Shown: in pieces, positions 45,065-53,144 of the stretch
Layout: the number at the start of each line of letters is the position of its first letter
Numbering within the stretch: position 1 is the first letter of the stretch
Assembly (NCBI RefSeq): GCF_031583145.1
Contig: NZ_CP134050.1
Coordinates: 2,194,501 to 2,258,500, forward strand
From: Brevibacillus brevis
GTDB lineage: Bacteria > Bacillota > Bacilli > Brevibacillales > Brevibacillaceae
Direction of reading: 5' to 3'
Length of the DNA: 64,000 bases
Position numbers and translations under genes: made by a program
Notes under the pieces: model-generated
What the model saw: the letters and a program-made list of their open reading frames with translations, nothing else
What the model was told of the DNA's origin: nothing
The model's database searches: none

Positions 45065-46075
45065 ATGGCATTGCTATCTTACAGCATCCGAAGAATTCTC
45101 ATGCTCATCCCTGTTCTACTGGGCATGTCCATCGTCGTTTTTTCTATCATTCGTGCCATCCCAGGCGATCCGGCTCTCACGATTCTGGGAGAGAAAGCAA
45201 GCCCGAAAGCCATCGAAGACTTGCGGGAAGCGCTCGGTTTGAACCTCCCTTGGTATATTCAATACTTCGATTACTTAAAGCAAATTGTGACAGGCAATTT
45301 GGGGGTATCGCTGCACTCCGGTGCCAGCATCACTCAAGAGATTGGACCTTATTTGGCGGCGACGACGGAACTGACGATTGTCAGCATGCTGTTCGCGGTG
45401 CTGATCGGCGTAAATGCAGGCATTCTCTCGGCCTGGAAGCAAAACTCCTGGTTTGACTACTGTGCGATGTTGATTGCCTTGATAGGCGTATCCATGCCGA
45501 TTTTCTGGCTTGGATTGATGGAGCAATGGTTCTTTGCTCAGGAACTGAAATGGCTGCCATCAGTTGGTCGTGACAATTCGCGTAATCCCGTAGAGGCCAT
45601 TACGCAGTTCTATATACTGGATACCATCCTCGCAGGACAATGGGATCAGCTGTGGGAAGTCATCAAACATCTCATTTTGCCTGGGATTGCTCTTGGCACG
45701 ATTCCGATGGCGATCATTGCACGCATCACGCGCTCCAGCATGCTGGAAGTCATGCGTGCAGACTACGTGCGTACGGCAAGGGCGAAAGGTTTGGCGCAGT
45801 TTTGGGTGGTGTACAAGCACGCTTTGAAAAATGCCATGATACCGGTCCTGACCGTAATCGGCCTGCAGACGGGCTTGCTGCTGGGTGGAGCCGTGCTGAC
45901 CGAAACCATTTTCGGCTGGCCGGGAGTAGGGCGATATATTTACACGGCGATCGGCAATCGCGATTATCCGGTGATCCAATCCGGCATTTTGGTCATCGCC
46001 ACGATCTTCGTGCTGATTAATCTCTTGGTCGATCTCCTGTACGCCTACATCGACCCGCGCATCAAATATCGCTAA
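45065..46075 (+). CDS. Peptide ABC importer permease (DppB/OppB)
   Basis: A 336-residue permease with six predicted membrane helices. The coupling-helix EAA motif is MRADYVRTARAKGL (about residue 229) and the end is YAYIDPRIKYR, usual for the DppB family. ATG 45065 abuts GAGGAG; TTG 45071 would be better spaced, so the start is uncertain by two codons. Confidence 0.92.
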   Translation: MALLSYSIRRILMLIPVLLGMSIVVFSIIRAIPGDPALTILGEKASPKAIEDLREALGLNLPWYIQYFDYLKQIVTGNLGVSLHSGASITQEIGPYLAATTELTIVSMLFAVLIGVNAGILSAWKQNSWFDYCAMLIALIGVSMPIFWLGLMEQWFFAQELKWLPSVGRDNSRNPVEAITQFYILDTILAGQWDQLWEVIKHLILPGIALGTIPMAIIARITRSSMLEVMRADYVRTARAKGLAQFWVVYKHALKNAMIPVLTVIGLQTGLLLGGAVLTETIFGWPGVGRYIYTAIGNRDYPVIQSGILVIATIFVLINLLVDLLYAYIDPRIKYR

Positions 46076-46089
46076 AGGAGGCAGGAGGC

Positions 46090-46983
46090 ATGGCAAATAC
46101 GCAAGCGCAAACAGTGCCGTTGCACGTAAAAGACGAACAAATCATCTCTCCTTGGCGAGAAGCTTGGAGATCGCTCCGAAAGAACAAGCTGGCGATGGTG
46201 GGGCTGGGGATCATTCTCTTTTTCATCATCGTCGCGGTCCTTGCCCCGGTGATCGCGCCATATCCCTACGACGAGGGCGAACTGGTGATGAAGAACAAGC
46301 CACCTTCAGGGGAGCACTGGTTTGGTACGGATTACAACGGTCGGGATGTGTTCAGCCGTGTCGTATATGGGGCACGCATTTCTCTTTGGGTCGGGACCTT
46401 TTCCGTGATCGGTTCCGTCATCGCCGGTACCATTCTCGGGCTCCTGGCGGGGTTCTACGGAAAATGGATCGATACGATCATCTCGCGAATTTTTGACATC
46501 ATGCTGGCATTTCCCAGCATTCTTCTGGCCATCGCTATCGTCGCCATTTTGGGGCCTTCCCTGCAAAACGCGCTCTTGGCCATCGCGATCATCAACATCC
46601 CGACATTCGGGCGGCTGGTTCGCTCGCGGGTCCTCAGCCTGAAGGAAGAGGAATTTGTCATGGCCGCGCGTGCTATCGGGATGAAGGATTCCCGCATTCT
46701 GCTTCAGCATATTTTGCCGAACAGCTTGGCGCCAATCATCGTCACCGGCACGATGGGGATCGCCACCGCAATCATCGAGGCAGCGGCTCTTGGCTTCCTT
46801 GGCCTGGGAGCCCAACCGCCGGAGCCGGAGTGGGGCAAAATGCTGTCCGATTCCCGACAATACATTCAAAAGGCGCCCTGGACAGTTATTTTCCCAGGCT
46901 TGTCGATCATGCTGACGGTACTTGGCTTCAACCTGATCGGGGACGGTCTGCGCGATGCGCTGGATCCGCGCATGAAGAACTAA
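46090..46983 (+). CDS. Peptide ABC importer permease (DppC/OppC)
   Basis: A 297-residue permease with an N-terminal OppC_N segment and six helices. The FGTDYNGRDVFSRVVYGAR block and EAA motif EEFVMAARAIGMKD are typical, ending GDGLRDALDPRMKN. Last gene of the importer operon. Its terminator overlaps the 3' end of the convergent hydrolase gene. Confidence 0.93.
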   Translation: MANTQAQTVPLHVKDEQIISPWREAWRSLRKNKLAMVGLGIILFFIIVAVLAPVIAPYPYDEGELVMKNKPPSGEHWFGTDYNGRDVFSRVVYGARISLWVGTFSVIGSVIAGTILGLLAGFYGKWIDTIISRIFDIMLAFPSILLAIAIVAILGPSLQNALLAIAIINIPTFGRLVRSRVLSLKEEEFVMAARAIGMKDSRILLQHILPNSLAPIIVTGTMGIATAIIEAAALGFLGLGAQPPEPEWGKMLSDSRQYIQKAPWTVIFPGLSIMLTVLGFNLIGDGLRDALDPRMKN

Positions 46984-46992
46984 GGCTGCACG

Positions 46993-47793
46993 CTACGTGA
47001 AGGAGGGAATGGTTTCCCTCTTTTTTTCATGTGCGACAAAATCGCGGCACAATTGATTGAAGGACGCAGCCGCTTTGGTGACGACCTGATGGGGCACGCC
47101 GGGAAGGAAGATCAGCTTGGCATGCGGCAAATGTCGGCGGAACAGCTGTCCGTAAGGGTGCATACGTGTATCCTCCCCGCCGTAGACGAGCAGTGTCGGC
47201 ATGGAGAGCTCGTGAAGACGTTGCGTGCACCGGTAGGAGTGGCCGGCTGCATATAGCTGCTTCAGCGTGACGGCGTCTGTCCGGGAAGCGTGCTGGATCC
47301 AATGGTCTCTCGTCTGTGGATCGTCCGTATGGGAGGACGCAATGCTCCGGGCGAGGAGCGGTACGCCGTGCAGGGTGGCCAATGCCTGTGCGACGGAGAA
47401 GCGGCTGTGCAAATACAGATCGTCTACCTCCGAGAAGCCGCTGGCCAGGATGAGGCCGCTTATCTCTTCGGGAAAACAGAGGGCGTATTCCAGGGCGATC
47501 GCAGCTCCTTGCGAGTAACCGAGCAGATAGGGGCGTTCAAGTCCAAGCGCCCCGAGGAGGCGGTGTAGGAGGGTGGCGAGATCGTGGATCGTGTATGGCT
47601 TTGCCAAAGCACTGCTGCGTCCATGTCCAGGCAAGTCCGGGATGATAAGCTCATAACTATCTGCGAGTGTCTGTTGATACTGGAAGTTGACGGAGCCAAT
47701 GCAAGGGGCATGGATGCAGACGATCGGCCGTCCCTGCCCGAAAGTCATGCAGGCCATCTGCTCTCCGTCTGGGAGCGGAATGATTCGTTCCAT
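46993..47793 (-). CDS. Alpha/beta hydrolase
   Basis: A 266-residue soluble alpha/beta-hydrolase fold protein. The nucleophile serine is in LGYSQGAA (about residue 94), the oxyanion region is IHAPCIGSVNF and DLPGHGRSS marks the family; the acid is probably in YGGEDTRMHP and the histidine in GVPHQVV. The substrate is unknown. The last ten codons (KKRETIPSFT) are complementary to the terminator of the importer operon, so the two genes interlock. Confidence 0.85.
   Translation of the reverse strand: MERIIPLPDGEQMACMTFGQGRPIVCIHAPCIGSVNFQYQQTLADSYELIIPDLPGHGRSSALAKPYTIHDLATLLHRLLGALGLERPYLLGYSQGAAIALEYALCFPEEISGLILASGFSEVDDLYLHSRFSVAQALATLHGVPLLARSIASSHTDDPQTRDHWIQHASRTDAVTLKQLYAAGHSYRCTQRLHELSMPTLLVYGGEDTRMHPYGQLFRRHLPHAKLIFLPGVPHQVVTKAAASFNQLCRDFVAHEKKRETIPSFT
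47003..47027 (+). terminator. Terminator of the peptide importer operon
   Basis: 7-bp stem GAGGGAA/TTCCCTC followed by seven T, lying inside the 3' coding end of the opposing hydrolase gene. Confidence 0.8.
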
Positions 47794-47914
47794 GTTCGAT
47801 TCACCTCAGGGAAATGGATTGGATCAAGCAGGAAATTTTCTCGGATAAGCTTCTTTTTTGGAGAGGGAAGTGGTATCCTCGCATTAGAATATTGGTGAAA
47901 GCTAGGTGACGATG

Positions 47915-49009
47915 ATGTTCCAAGAGCGCATTCAAAAACTGCATGATTTCCTGACGAAGCAAGGGCTTGACGCGGTGTTGATCACCTCTCCCAAACATGT
48001 TTATTATTTGACAGGGTTCTTCACCGATCCACATGAGCGTTTTTTGGGGCTGATCATTCCGGCGAGCGGCGAACCTTCGCTGATTGTGCCGGCACTGGAT
48101 CGTGAGGCGGCTGCGGCAGCATCCTCCGTCCAAAATATCTTCACCCACACGGATACACAAAATCCATACGACGTCTTAAAACAAACGTTGCCTGCCAATC
48201 TGAAGCAGCTGGGCATTGAGAAAAGCCATATGACGGTGGATCGTTACGAGGCGGTCAGCGAAGCCGTAGGCGCTTCCCGCTACGTCGATGTGGAGGAGCC
48301 GCTGCGTGAAATGCGCTTGATCAAGTCTGCGGATGAAGTCGATCGCATGAAACATGCCATGCGCTTGGTAGAAGACTCCCTTCGCGAAACTTTGAAAAAA
48401 GTCAAACCAGGTGTCACGGAGATGGAGCTCGTCGCGGAGCTGGAATACCAAATGAAGCGTCTGGGTGCGGAAGGGCCATCGTTCACCTCGATGGTCTTGG
48501 CCGGGGAAAAGTCTGCTCTCCCGCACGGAAAGCCGGGAACGCGCCAGGTACAGGAAGGAGAAGTGCTGCTGTTTGACATCGGCGTAGAGGCAAACGGGTA
48601 CGTCTCCGACATTACTCGCACGTTTGCGGTGGGAGAGATCAGCGAGCAGCTTCGCGAGATCTATGAGACGGTTCTTGCGGCCAACGAGGCTGCAATCGCC
48701 CAAGTTCGTCCGGGCGTGACGTTCGCCCATCTCGACAAGACAGCACGGGACGTGATCGCGGCCAAAGGATACGGTGAATATTTCATGCATCGCCTCGGCC
48801 ACGGTCTGGGAATGGATGTGCACGAGTACCCTTCCGTCCATGGCGAAAACCAGGAGAAACTGCGTGCAGGCATGGTATTTACCATTGAGCCGGGAATTTA
48901 CGTGCCGGGCGTAGGCGGGGTGCGGATCGAAGACGACGTGCTCGTGACGGAGACCGGAGTAGAAGTCCTGACCCAGTTCCCGAAACAACTGACGGTCATC
49001 GGTAAATAA
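47915..49009 (+). CDS. M24-family aminopeptidase (Xaa-Pro peptidase, YqhT/PepQ-like)
   Basis: A 364-residue metallopeptidase. The creatinase-like N-terminal domain (about 1-130) is followed by the pita-bread domain with five metal ligands: DIG and SDITRTF, HRLGHGLG, TIEPG and RIEDDVLVTE. The family removes N-terminal residues before proline, fitting peptide use next to a peptide importer. ATG 47915 is 5 nt after AGGTGA; ATG 47912 is an alternative. Confidence 0.9.
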   Translation: MFQERIQKLHDFLTKQGLDAVLITSPKHVYYLTGFFTDPHERFLGLIIPASGEPSLIVPALDREAAAAASSVQNIFTHTDTQNPYDVLKQTLPANLKQLGIEKSHMTVDRYEAVSEAVGASRYVDVEEPLREMRLIKSADEVDRMKHAMRLVEDSLRETLKKVKPGVTEMELVAELEYQMKRLGAEGPSFTSMVLAGEKSALPHGKPGTRQVQEGEVLLFDIGVEANGYVSDITRTFAVGEISEQLREIYETVLAANEAAIAQVRPGVTFAHLDKTARDVIAAKGYGEYFMHRLGHGLGMDVHEYPSVHGENQEKLRAGMVFTIEPGIYVPGVGGVRIEDDVLVTETGVEVLTQFPKQLTVIGK

Positions 49010-49031
49010 TCGAACGGCAAAAAACAACATA

Positions 49032-49214
49032 AAGGTTTGATGGTGCTGACTGAACCAAAAAAATGGGTGCAGCCAGCTTAAAAGGGAAGTCCGGTGAAAA
49101 GCCGGCGCGGTCCCGCCACTGTAACGAGGAGTCCTCTGCGAATATCCACTGTTCTGCTGATTGGCGGAATGGGAAGGGCGCAGCGGATGATGAATCGGAG
49201 CCAGGAGACCTGCC
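49032..49214 (+). promoter_or_regulatory. Cobalamin (B12) riboswitch
   Basis: Conserved blocks occur in order: AAGGTTTGATGG start, GGGAAGTCCGGTGAAAAGCC (about 49084-49103), GGTCCCGCCACTGTAA (49109-49124) and the B12 box GCCAGGAGACCTGCC (49200-49214). Adenosylcobalamin binding in this class usually represses by forming a downstream terminator, and one is present at 49313. Confidence 0.95.
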
Positions 49215-49312
49215 ATGAAACCATGCACAATCGACCTACGCGGATGGGGATGATGTGGAAGCATTTCAGGCGGGAGACCGTCTGTTTGCCTTAGTTTTGT
49301 CCACACGAAGAG

Positions 49313-49347
49313 AAGCATCTCCCGACTGCGAACGGGAGGTGCTTTTT
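49313..49347 (+). terminator. Riboswitch-linked terminator
   Basis: 12-bp stem AAGCATCTCCCG (49313-49324) with CGGGAGGTGCTT (49332-49343), one wobble pair, followed by TTTT. Confidence 0.88.
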
Positions 49348-49393
49348 TCATGGTGAGGATTGCCAAAAGGCAGGCCAGCAGGTAAGGTAGGGA

Positions 49394-49423
49394 TTGAATA
49401 AATCGTAACAATTACGATTTAAT
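49394..49423 (+). promoter_or_regulatory. Candidate second promoter overlapped by the Zur box
   Basis: TTGAAT (49394-49399), 18-nt spacer, TTTAAT (49418-49423), downstream of the riboswitch terminator and 42 bp before the lipoprotein gene. Moderate match. Confidence 0.45.
49399..49421. promoter_or_regulatory. Near-perfect Zur box
   Basis: A perfect 10-bp inverted repeat TAAATCGTAA-CAA-TTACGATTTA. Its core TCGTAACAATTACGA differs at one base from the Bacillus Zur consensus TCGTAATnATTACGA; the CG pairs separate it from Fur (TGATAAT) and PerR (TTATAAT) boxes. Confidence 0.75.
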
Positions 49424-49465
49424 AAACTATGTCTTTCCCATATTCCGCAAAGGAGAGAACAACCG

Positions 49466-50539
49466 ATGAAATTAAAAACTGAGAAGAAATGGATGAGACC
49501 ACAAAAGTGGGAGGCCGCGAAGAAAGGAAGATGGTCTTTGTTGCTAGTGGCATTGATGCTGCTGGTGAGTGCGTGCGGAACTCCTGCACCGGCAGGGCAA
49601 ACAGAAGCCGAAGCAAGTCCAAAGGCCGGACAGGGAGCTGAGACGCGGACCGCCGACACAGGGACCGGGGAGACGGTTGTCGTTCAGACGAACGGCCGGG
49701 AGATGGTCTTTCCGGAAGCTCCGAAGAGAGCGGTTACCTTGAATCAGCATGTGACGGAGGTCATGCTTGCGCTGGGATTGGAAGACAAGATGGTCGGAAC
49801 AGCGTATCTGGATGACGAAATTCTCCCGAGGTTTAAGGCGGCTTACGACAAGATTCCGGTCTTGGCGGACAAGTATCCGAGCAAGGAAGTGCTGATGGCG
49901 GCTGAGCCGGATTTCGTGTACGCCGGATGGAAGAGCGCCTTCGGAGATAAAGGGGTTGGATCCATGGAGGAATTGGAGAAGGCAGGCATCAAGTCATACT
50001 TGCACGAATCCTCGAACAAGCCGACCCCTTCGATCGATGATGTCTTTTCCGATATACAAAACGTCGGACGCATCTTTCGCGTGGAGGATCGAGCGGACGC
50101 ACTTATCGCCAAGATGAAAGGGGAGATGGAGCAAATCGCCGGAAAGCTCGGCAACGTGGACAAGCCCCTCCCTGTATTTGTCTATGACAGCGGCGAAGAG
50201 CAGCCGTTTACCGCAGCGAACAACTACATGACGGCATTAATCCAAATGGCTGGAGGCAAAAATATTTTTGACGACATTCAAAAAGGATGGGCGGAAGTGA
50301 GCTGGGAGGAAGTCGTAAACCGCGATCCGCAAATCATCGTCATCGTGGATTACGGCGACAAGACGGCGGAGCAAAAACGGAGCTTGCTTTTAGGCAAACG
50401 CGAGCTGGCAGATGTGTCGGCGATCAGGAATCAGCGGTTCGTCATCCTCCCTCTGTCTGCGGCGGCGGAAGGCGTGCGTGCGCCAATCGCCCTTAACATT
50501 CTCGCGGAAGGCCTGTACCCGGAGAAGTTTACGCAATGA
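49466..50539 (+). CDS. FecB/BtuF-type ABC transporter substrate-binding lipoprotein
   Basis: A 357-residue lipoprotein with a long charged N-terminus, a signal peptide and lipobox VSAC at about residue 32. It belongs to the helical-backbone (TroA/BtuF-like) class of binding proteins: ALTLNQ-like RAVTLNQHVTEVMLALGLEDK and DVFSDIQNVGRIF. It is the first gene of a binding-protein/permease/ATPase operon lying after a B12 riboswitch and a Zur box. Substrate candidates are cobalamin or a corrinoid, or a zinc-related chelate; sequence alone does not decide. The ribosome site is AAAGGAGA. Confidence 0.85.
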   Translation: MKLKTEKKWMRPQKWEAAKKGRWSLLLVALMLLVSACGTPAPAGQTEAEASPKAGQGAETRTADTGTGETVVVQTNGREMVFPEAPKRAVTLNQHVTEVMLALGLEDKMVGTAYLDDEILPRFKAAYDKIPVLADKYPSKEVLMAAEPDFVYAGWKSAFGDKGVGSMEELEKAGIKSYLHESSNKPTPSIDDVFSDIQNVGRIFRVEDRADALIAKMKGEMEQIAGKLGNVDKPLPVFVYDSGEEQPFTAANNYMTALIQMAGGKNIFDDIQKGWAEVSWEEVVNRDPQIIVIVDYGDKTAEQKRSLLLGKRELADVSAIRNQRFVILPLSAAAEGVRAPIALNILAEGLYPEKFTQ

Positions 50540-51648
50540 TGCGGAAGCGAGAAGATGTAAGAAAAACGTTCCGTTCAGGAAGGGGAGCTTGGAGCTTGGC
50601 CGAAATGAGCTTTTCCCTGCTCAGTCTGTCCCTGCTGTTTGCCTTGCTCCTGTCGATTACGCTGGCTGTGACTCTGGGCTCCGTAGAGATACGGCCGGGC
50701 ACCGTTTGGAAAATTGCCTTGACGCACGTCCCCTTTGTCGGGGAGAGGATCGAAGCCGATTGGTCAAGAGCGCAGCATACGATTATCTGGGAAATTCGCT
50801 TCCCGCGCGTCTTGCTGGCAGCAGTGGTGGGAGCCGGGCTGTCCGTGGTGGGGGTGACCATCCAGTCGCTCGTCCGCAACTCCTTGGCTGATCCGTATAT
50901 CTTGGGGGTTTCTTCAGGCGCATCTGTAGGCGCCACCTTGGTCATCCTGTTCGGGGCGTTTAGCATGTACGGGCAATACGCCTTGTCGGCAGGTGCGTTC
51001 CTCGGCTCACTCGTATCGATCCTGCTTATCTTTTCGCTCTCCCGATTGGGGGGACAAAATTCCACGGTCCGTCTGCTGATGGCGGGGATCGCCATCTCGG
51101 CCGTTCTGTCAGCGATCACCAGCCTGCTTATCTTCGCGGCGCCGAATGAGCACGGAATCCGGTCTGTGCTGTTCTGGATGAGCGGCAGCCTGGCCGGGGC
51201 CAAATGGGAGTATTTGACGATTCCCACCCTGGTGGTTGTGGCCTGCCTTGGAGTGCTGCTCGTGCAATATCGGGCGTTGAACGCCATGCTGATGGGCGAG
51301 GAGTCAGCAAGCACGCTCGGGGTGAATACGGTGCGGTTTCGCAAACTGCTGCTGGTGATCACTGCGCTGCTGACCGGCGTCATCGTCGCCATCAGTGGCG
51401 CGATCGGCTTCGTCGGATTGATGATGCCGCATATCGTACGGGTCATCGTCGGCTCCGATCATCGCAGGGTATTGCCGGTCAGCGCTTTGCTCGGGGCCAT
51501 CTTTCTGATCTGGGCCGACGCCTTGGCGAGGCTCTCTTTTGCCCCGGAAGAGCTGCCGATCGGAATCATTACAGCGCTGTGCGGCGGTCCCTTTTTCATC
51601 TGGCTGATGCTGCGCAGTTCCTATTCGTTTGGGGGTGACGGCCGATGA
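50536..51648 (+). CDS. FecCD-family ABC permease (BtuC-like)
   Basis: A 370-residue permease with about ten helices, as in BtuC/FecCD. Typical blocks: WEIRFPRVLLAAVVGAGLSV, GVSSGASVGATLVI and GAIGFVGLMMPHIVR, the last being the coupling region. It overlaps the lipoprotein gene by 4 nt (ATGA). The family imports cobalamin, haem and ferric siderophores. Confidence 0.92.
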   Translation: MMRKREDVRKTFRSGRGAWSLAEMSFSLLSLSLLFALLLSITLAVTLGSVEIRPGTVWKIALTHVPFVGERIEADWSRAQHTIIWEIRFPRVLLAAVVGAGLSVVGVTIQSLVRNSLADPYILGVSSGASVGATLVILFGAFSMYGQYALSAGAFLGSLVSILLIFSLSRLGGQNSTVRLLMAGIAISAVLSAITSLLIFAAPNEHGIRSVLFWMSGSLAGAKWEYLTIPTLVVVACLGVLLVQYRALNAMLMGEESASTLGVNTVRFRKLLLVITALLTGVIVAISGAIGFVGLMMPHIVRVIVGSDHRRVLPVSALLGAIFLIWADALARLSFAPEELPIGIITALCGGPFFIWLMLRSSYSFGGDGR

Positions 51649-52454
51649 AGCTTGCGGTAGAAGACCTCGCTGTATCGTTGGCGGGCAAGCACATCATCCG
51701 GGATATAGGCATGCAGGTGAAGACTGGCGAGTTTGTGGGAATCATCGGGCCAAATGGGAGCGGCAAGTCGACGCTATTGAGAAGCGTTTATCGGGTCTCT
51801 CAGCCGTCCGCAGGCTGGATCGGCTTGGATGGAGAGGATTTGTACGGGCTGTCCACGCGGGAAGTCGCCCGGCGGATGGCGGTGGTTCGGCAAGAATCGT
51901 CCGTCGAGTTCGACTTTTCGGTGCTGGAAATCGTCATGATGGGGCGTTCTGTGCACAAGCGATTGTTCCAAGCGGATACAGCCCTCGATATCGGGATCTG
52001 CGAAGACGCACTGGAAAGGGTGGGCATGCGCGATTATGGCCACCGCAGCTTTTTCTCTCTGTCCGGCGGGGAAAAACAGCGGGTGCTGATCGCCCGGGCA
52101 CTGGCCCAGCAGGCCTCGTTTCTCGTGCTTGACGAGCCGACCAACCATCTGGATATACGCTACCAGCTGCAGGTCCTGGATTTGGTGAAGGCGCTCGGGA
52201 TCACGGTATTGTCTGCCTTGCACGACTTGAATTTGGCAGCGATGTACTGCGATCGCCTGTACGTGATGAAGGACGGGGAAATCGTCGCCAGCGGCCCCCC
52301 GGACGAGGTGCTGTCCCCTGGACTGATCCGGACGGTCTTCGAGGTCGAGGCCGATGTGATTATCCATCCGTTCACCGGCAAGAAGCACGTGTACTTCTTT
52401 TCCCAGTCTTGCCGGCTCGATCTGAAAAAGCAGGAGGTTGGCCGTGTCCGATGA
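51645..52454 (+). CDS. ABC transporter ATPase (BtuD/FecE-like)
   Basis: A 269-residue ATPase: Walker A GPNGSGKST, VRQESSV Q-loop, signature LSGGEKQRVLIARAL, Walker B LVLDEPTNHLD and the H-loop LHDLNLAAMYCD. It overlaps the permease gene by 4 nt (ATGA). The C-terminus carries a short Cys- and Lys-containing extension. It is the last gene of the riboswitch/Zur operon; no clear terminator follows. Confidence 0.92.
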   Translation: MKLAVEDLAVSLAGKHIIRDIGMQVKTGEFVGIIGPNGSGKSTLLRSVYRVSQPSAGWIGLDGEDLYGLSTREVARRMAVVRQESSVEFDFSVLEIVMMGRSVHKRLFQADTALDIGICEDALERVGMRDYGHRSFFSLSGGEKQRVLIARALAQQASFLVLDEPTNHLDIRYQLQVLDLVKALGITVLSALHDLNLAAMYCDRLYVMKDGEIVASGPPDEVLSPGLIRTVFEVEADVIIHPFTGKKHVYFFSQSCRLDLKKQEVGRVR

Positions 52455-52533
52455 GTGCGTATAGCCGTGCTATCCGCAGCCGGCGCCGCTGGACGCTGGA
52501 CAGTCATCGCCCCAAAAATATCTCCCCCGAATC

Positions 52534-52562
52534 TGTAACAAATTCTTCGCTGGCGCATCTAA
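52534..52562 (+). promoter_or_regulatory. Candidate ECF-type promoter of the second sigma gene
   Basis: TGTAAC (52534-52539), 16 nt, CATCTAA (52556-52562), 33 bp before the GTG start. The -35 is typical of ECF promoters; the -10 CATC is less so. Confidence 0.45.
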
Positions 52563-52595
52563 CCAGTTGAGGATCAATGATGGGAGGACGCGCAC

Positions 52596-53144
52596 GTGGA
52601 AAAATTGCAACCCACCGACGAAGCGGCCTTTGAAAAGCTCATGCGGGAATACGGGACGCGCGTGCTGCGGCTGGTTACCTTTCTGGTCAAGGACCGAAGT
52701 CTGGCGGAGGATCTCACGCAGGACGTATTCGTAAAAGTGTACCGAAATCTGCCCCGTTTTCGTGGACAGAGCAGTATCCATACGTGGATTTACCGGATTG
52801 CCGTCAACGAGTGCAAAGGCTATCTGCGCTCCTGGTCCTTTCGCAGAATCGTCCCTCGCGCCTGGATCAAGCGGGAAGGGGATGTCTCGACCGAACAGCT
52901 CGTGCTGCACCAGTCGGAGCGGGATGAACTGTTTTTTCAGGTGCAAAATCTTCCGCCGATGTATCGACAGGTGATTGTCCTCCATTATTATGCGGATCTG
53001 TCGATTGGCGAAGTCGCGCTTGTGCTGTCCGTGTCCGAGGGGACGGTCCGTACGCGGCTGCATCGAGCCCGGCAGCAGCTGAAAAAACAGATGGGAGAGG
53101 GGGAGGAATGGCAATGGACGAGCACAAGCGGATCGAGCAATTGA
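52596..53144 (+). CDS. ECF sigma factor
   Basis: A 182-residue ECF sigma factor. Region 2: LAEDLTQDVFVKVYRNLPRF and IHTWIYRIAVNECKGYLRSW. Region 4: LPPMYRQVIVLHYYADLSIGEVA. The gene starts at GTG after GGGAGGACGC and its 3' end overlaps the next gene by about 30 nt, so its product ends in a frame read through the anti-sigma start. No zinc anti-sigma motif is nearby; the partner is the downstream membrane protein. Confidence 0.9.
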   Translation: MEKLQPTDEAAFEKLMREYGTRVLRLVTFLVKDRSLAEDLTQDVFVKVYRNLPRFRGQSSIHTWIYRIAVNECKGYLRSWSFRRIVPRAWIKREGDVSTEQLVLHQSERDELFFQVQNLPPMYRQVIVLHYYADLSIGEVALVLSVSEGTVRTRLHRARQQLKKQMGEGEEWQWTSTSGSSN

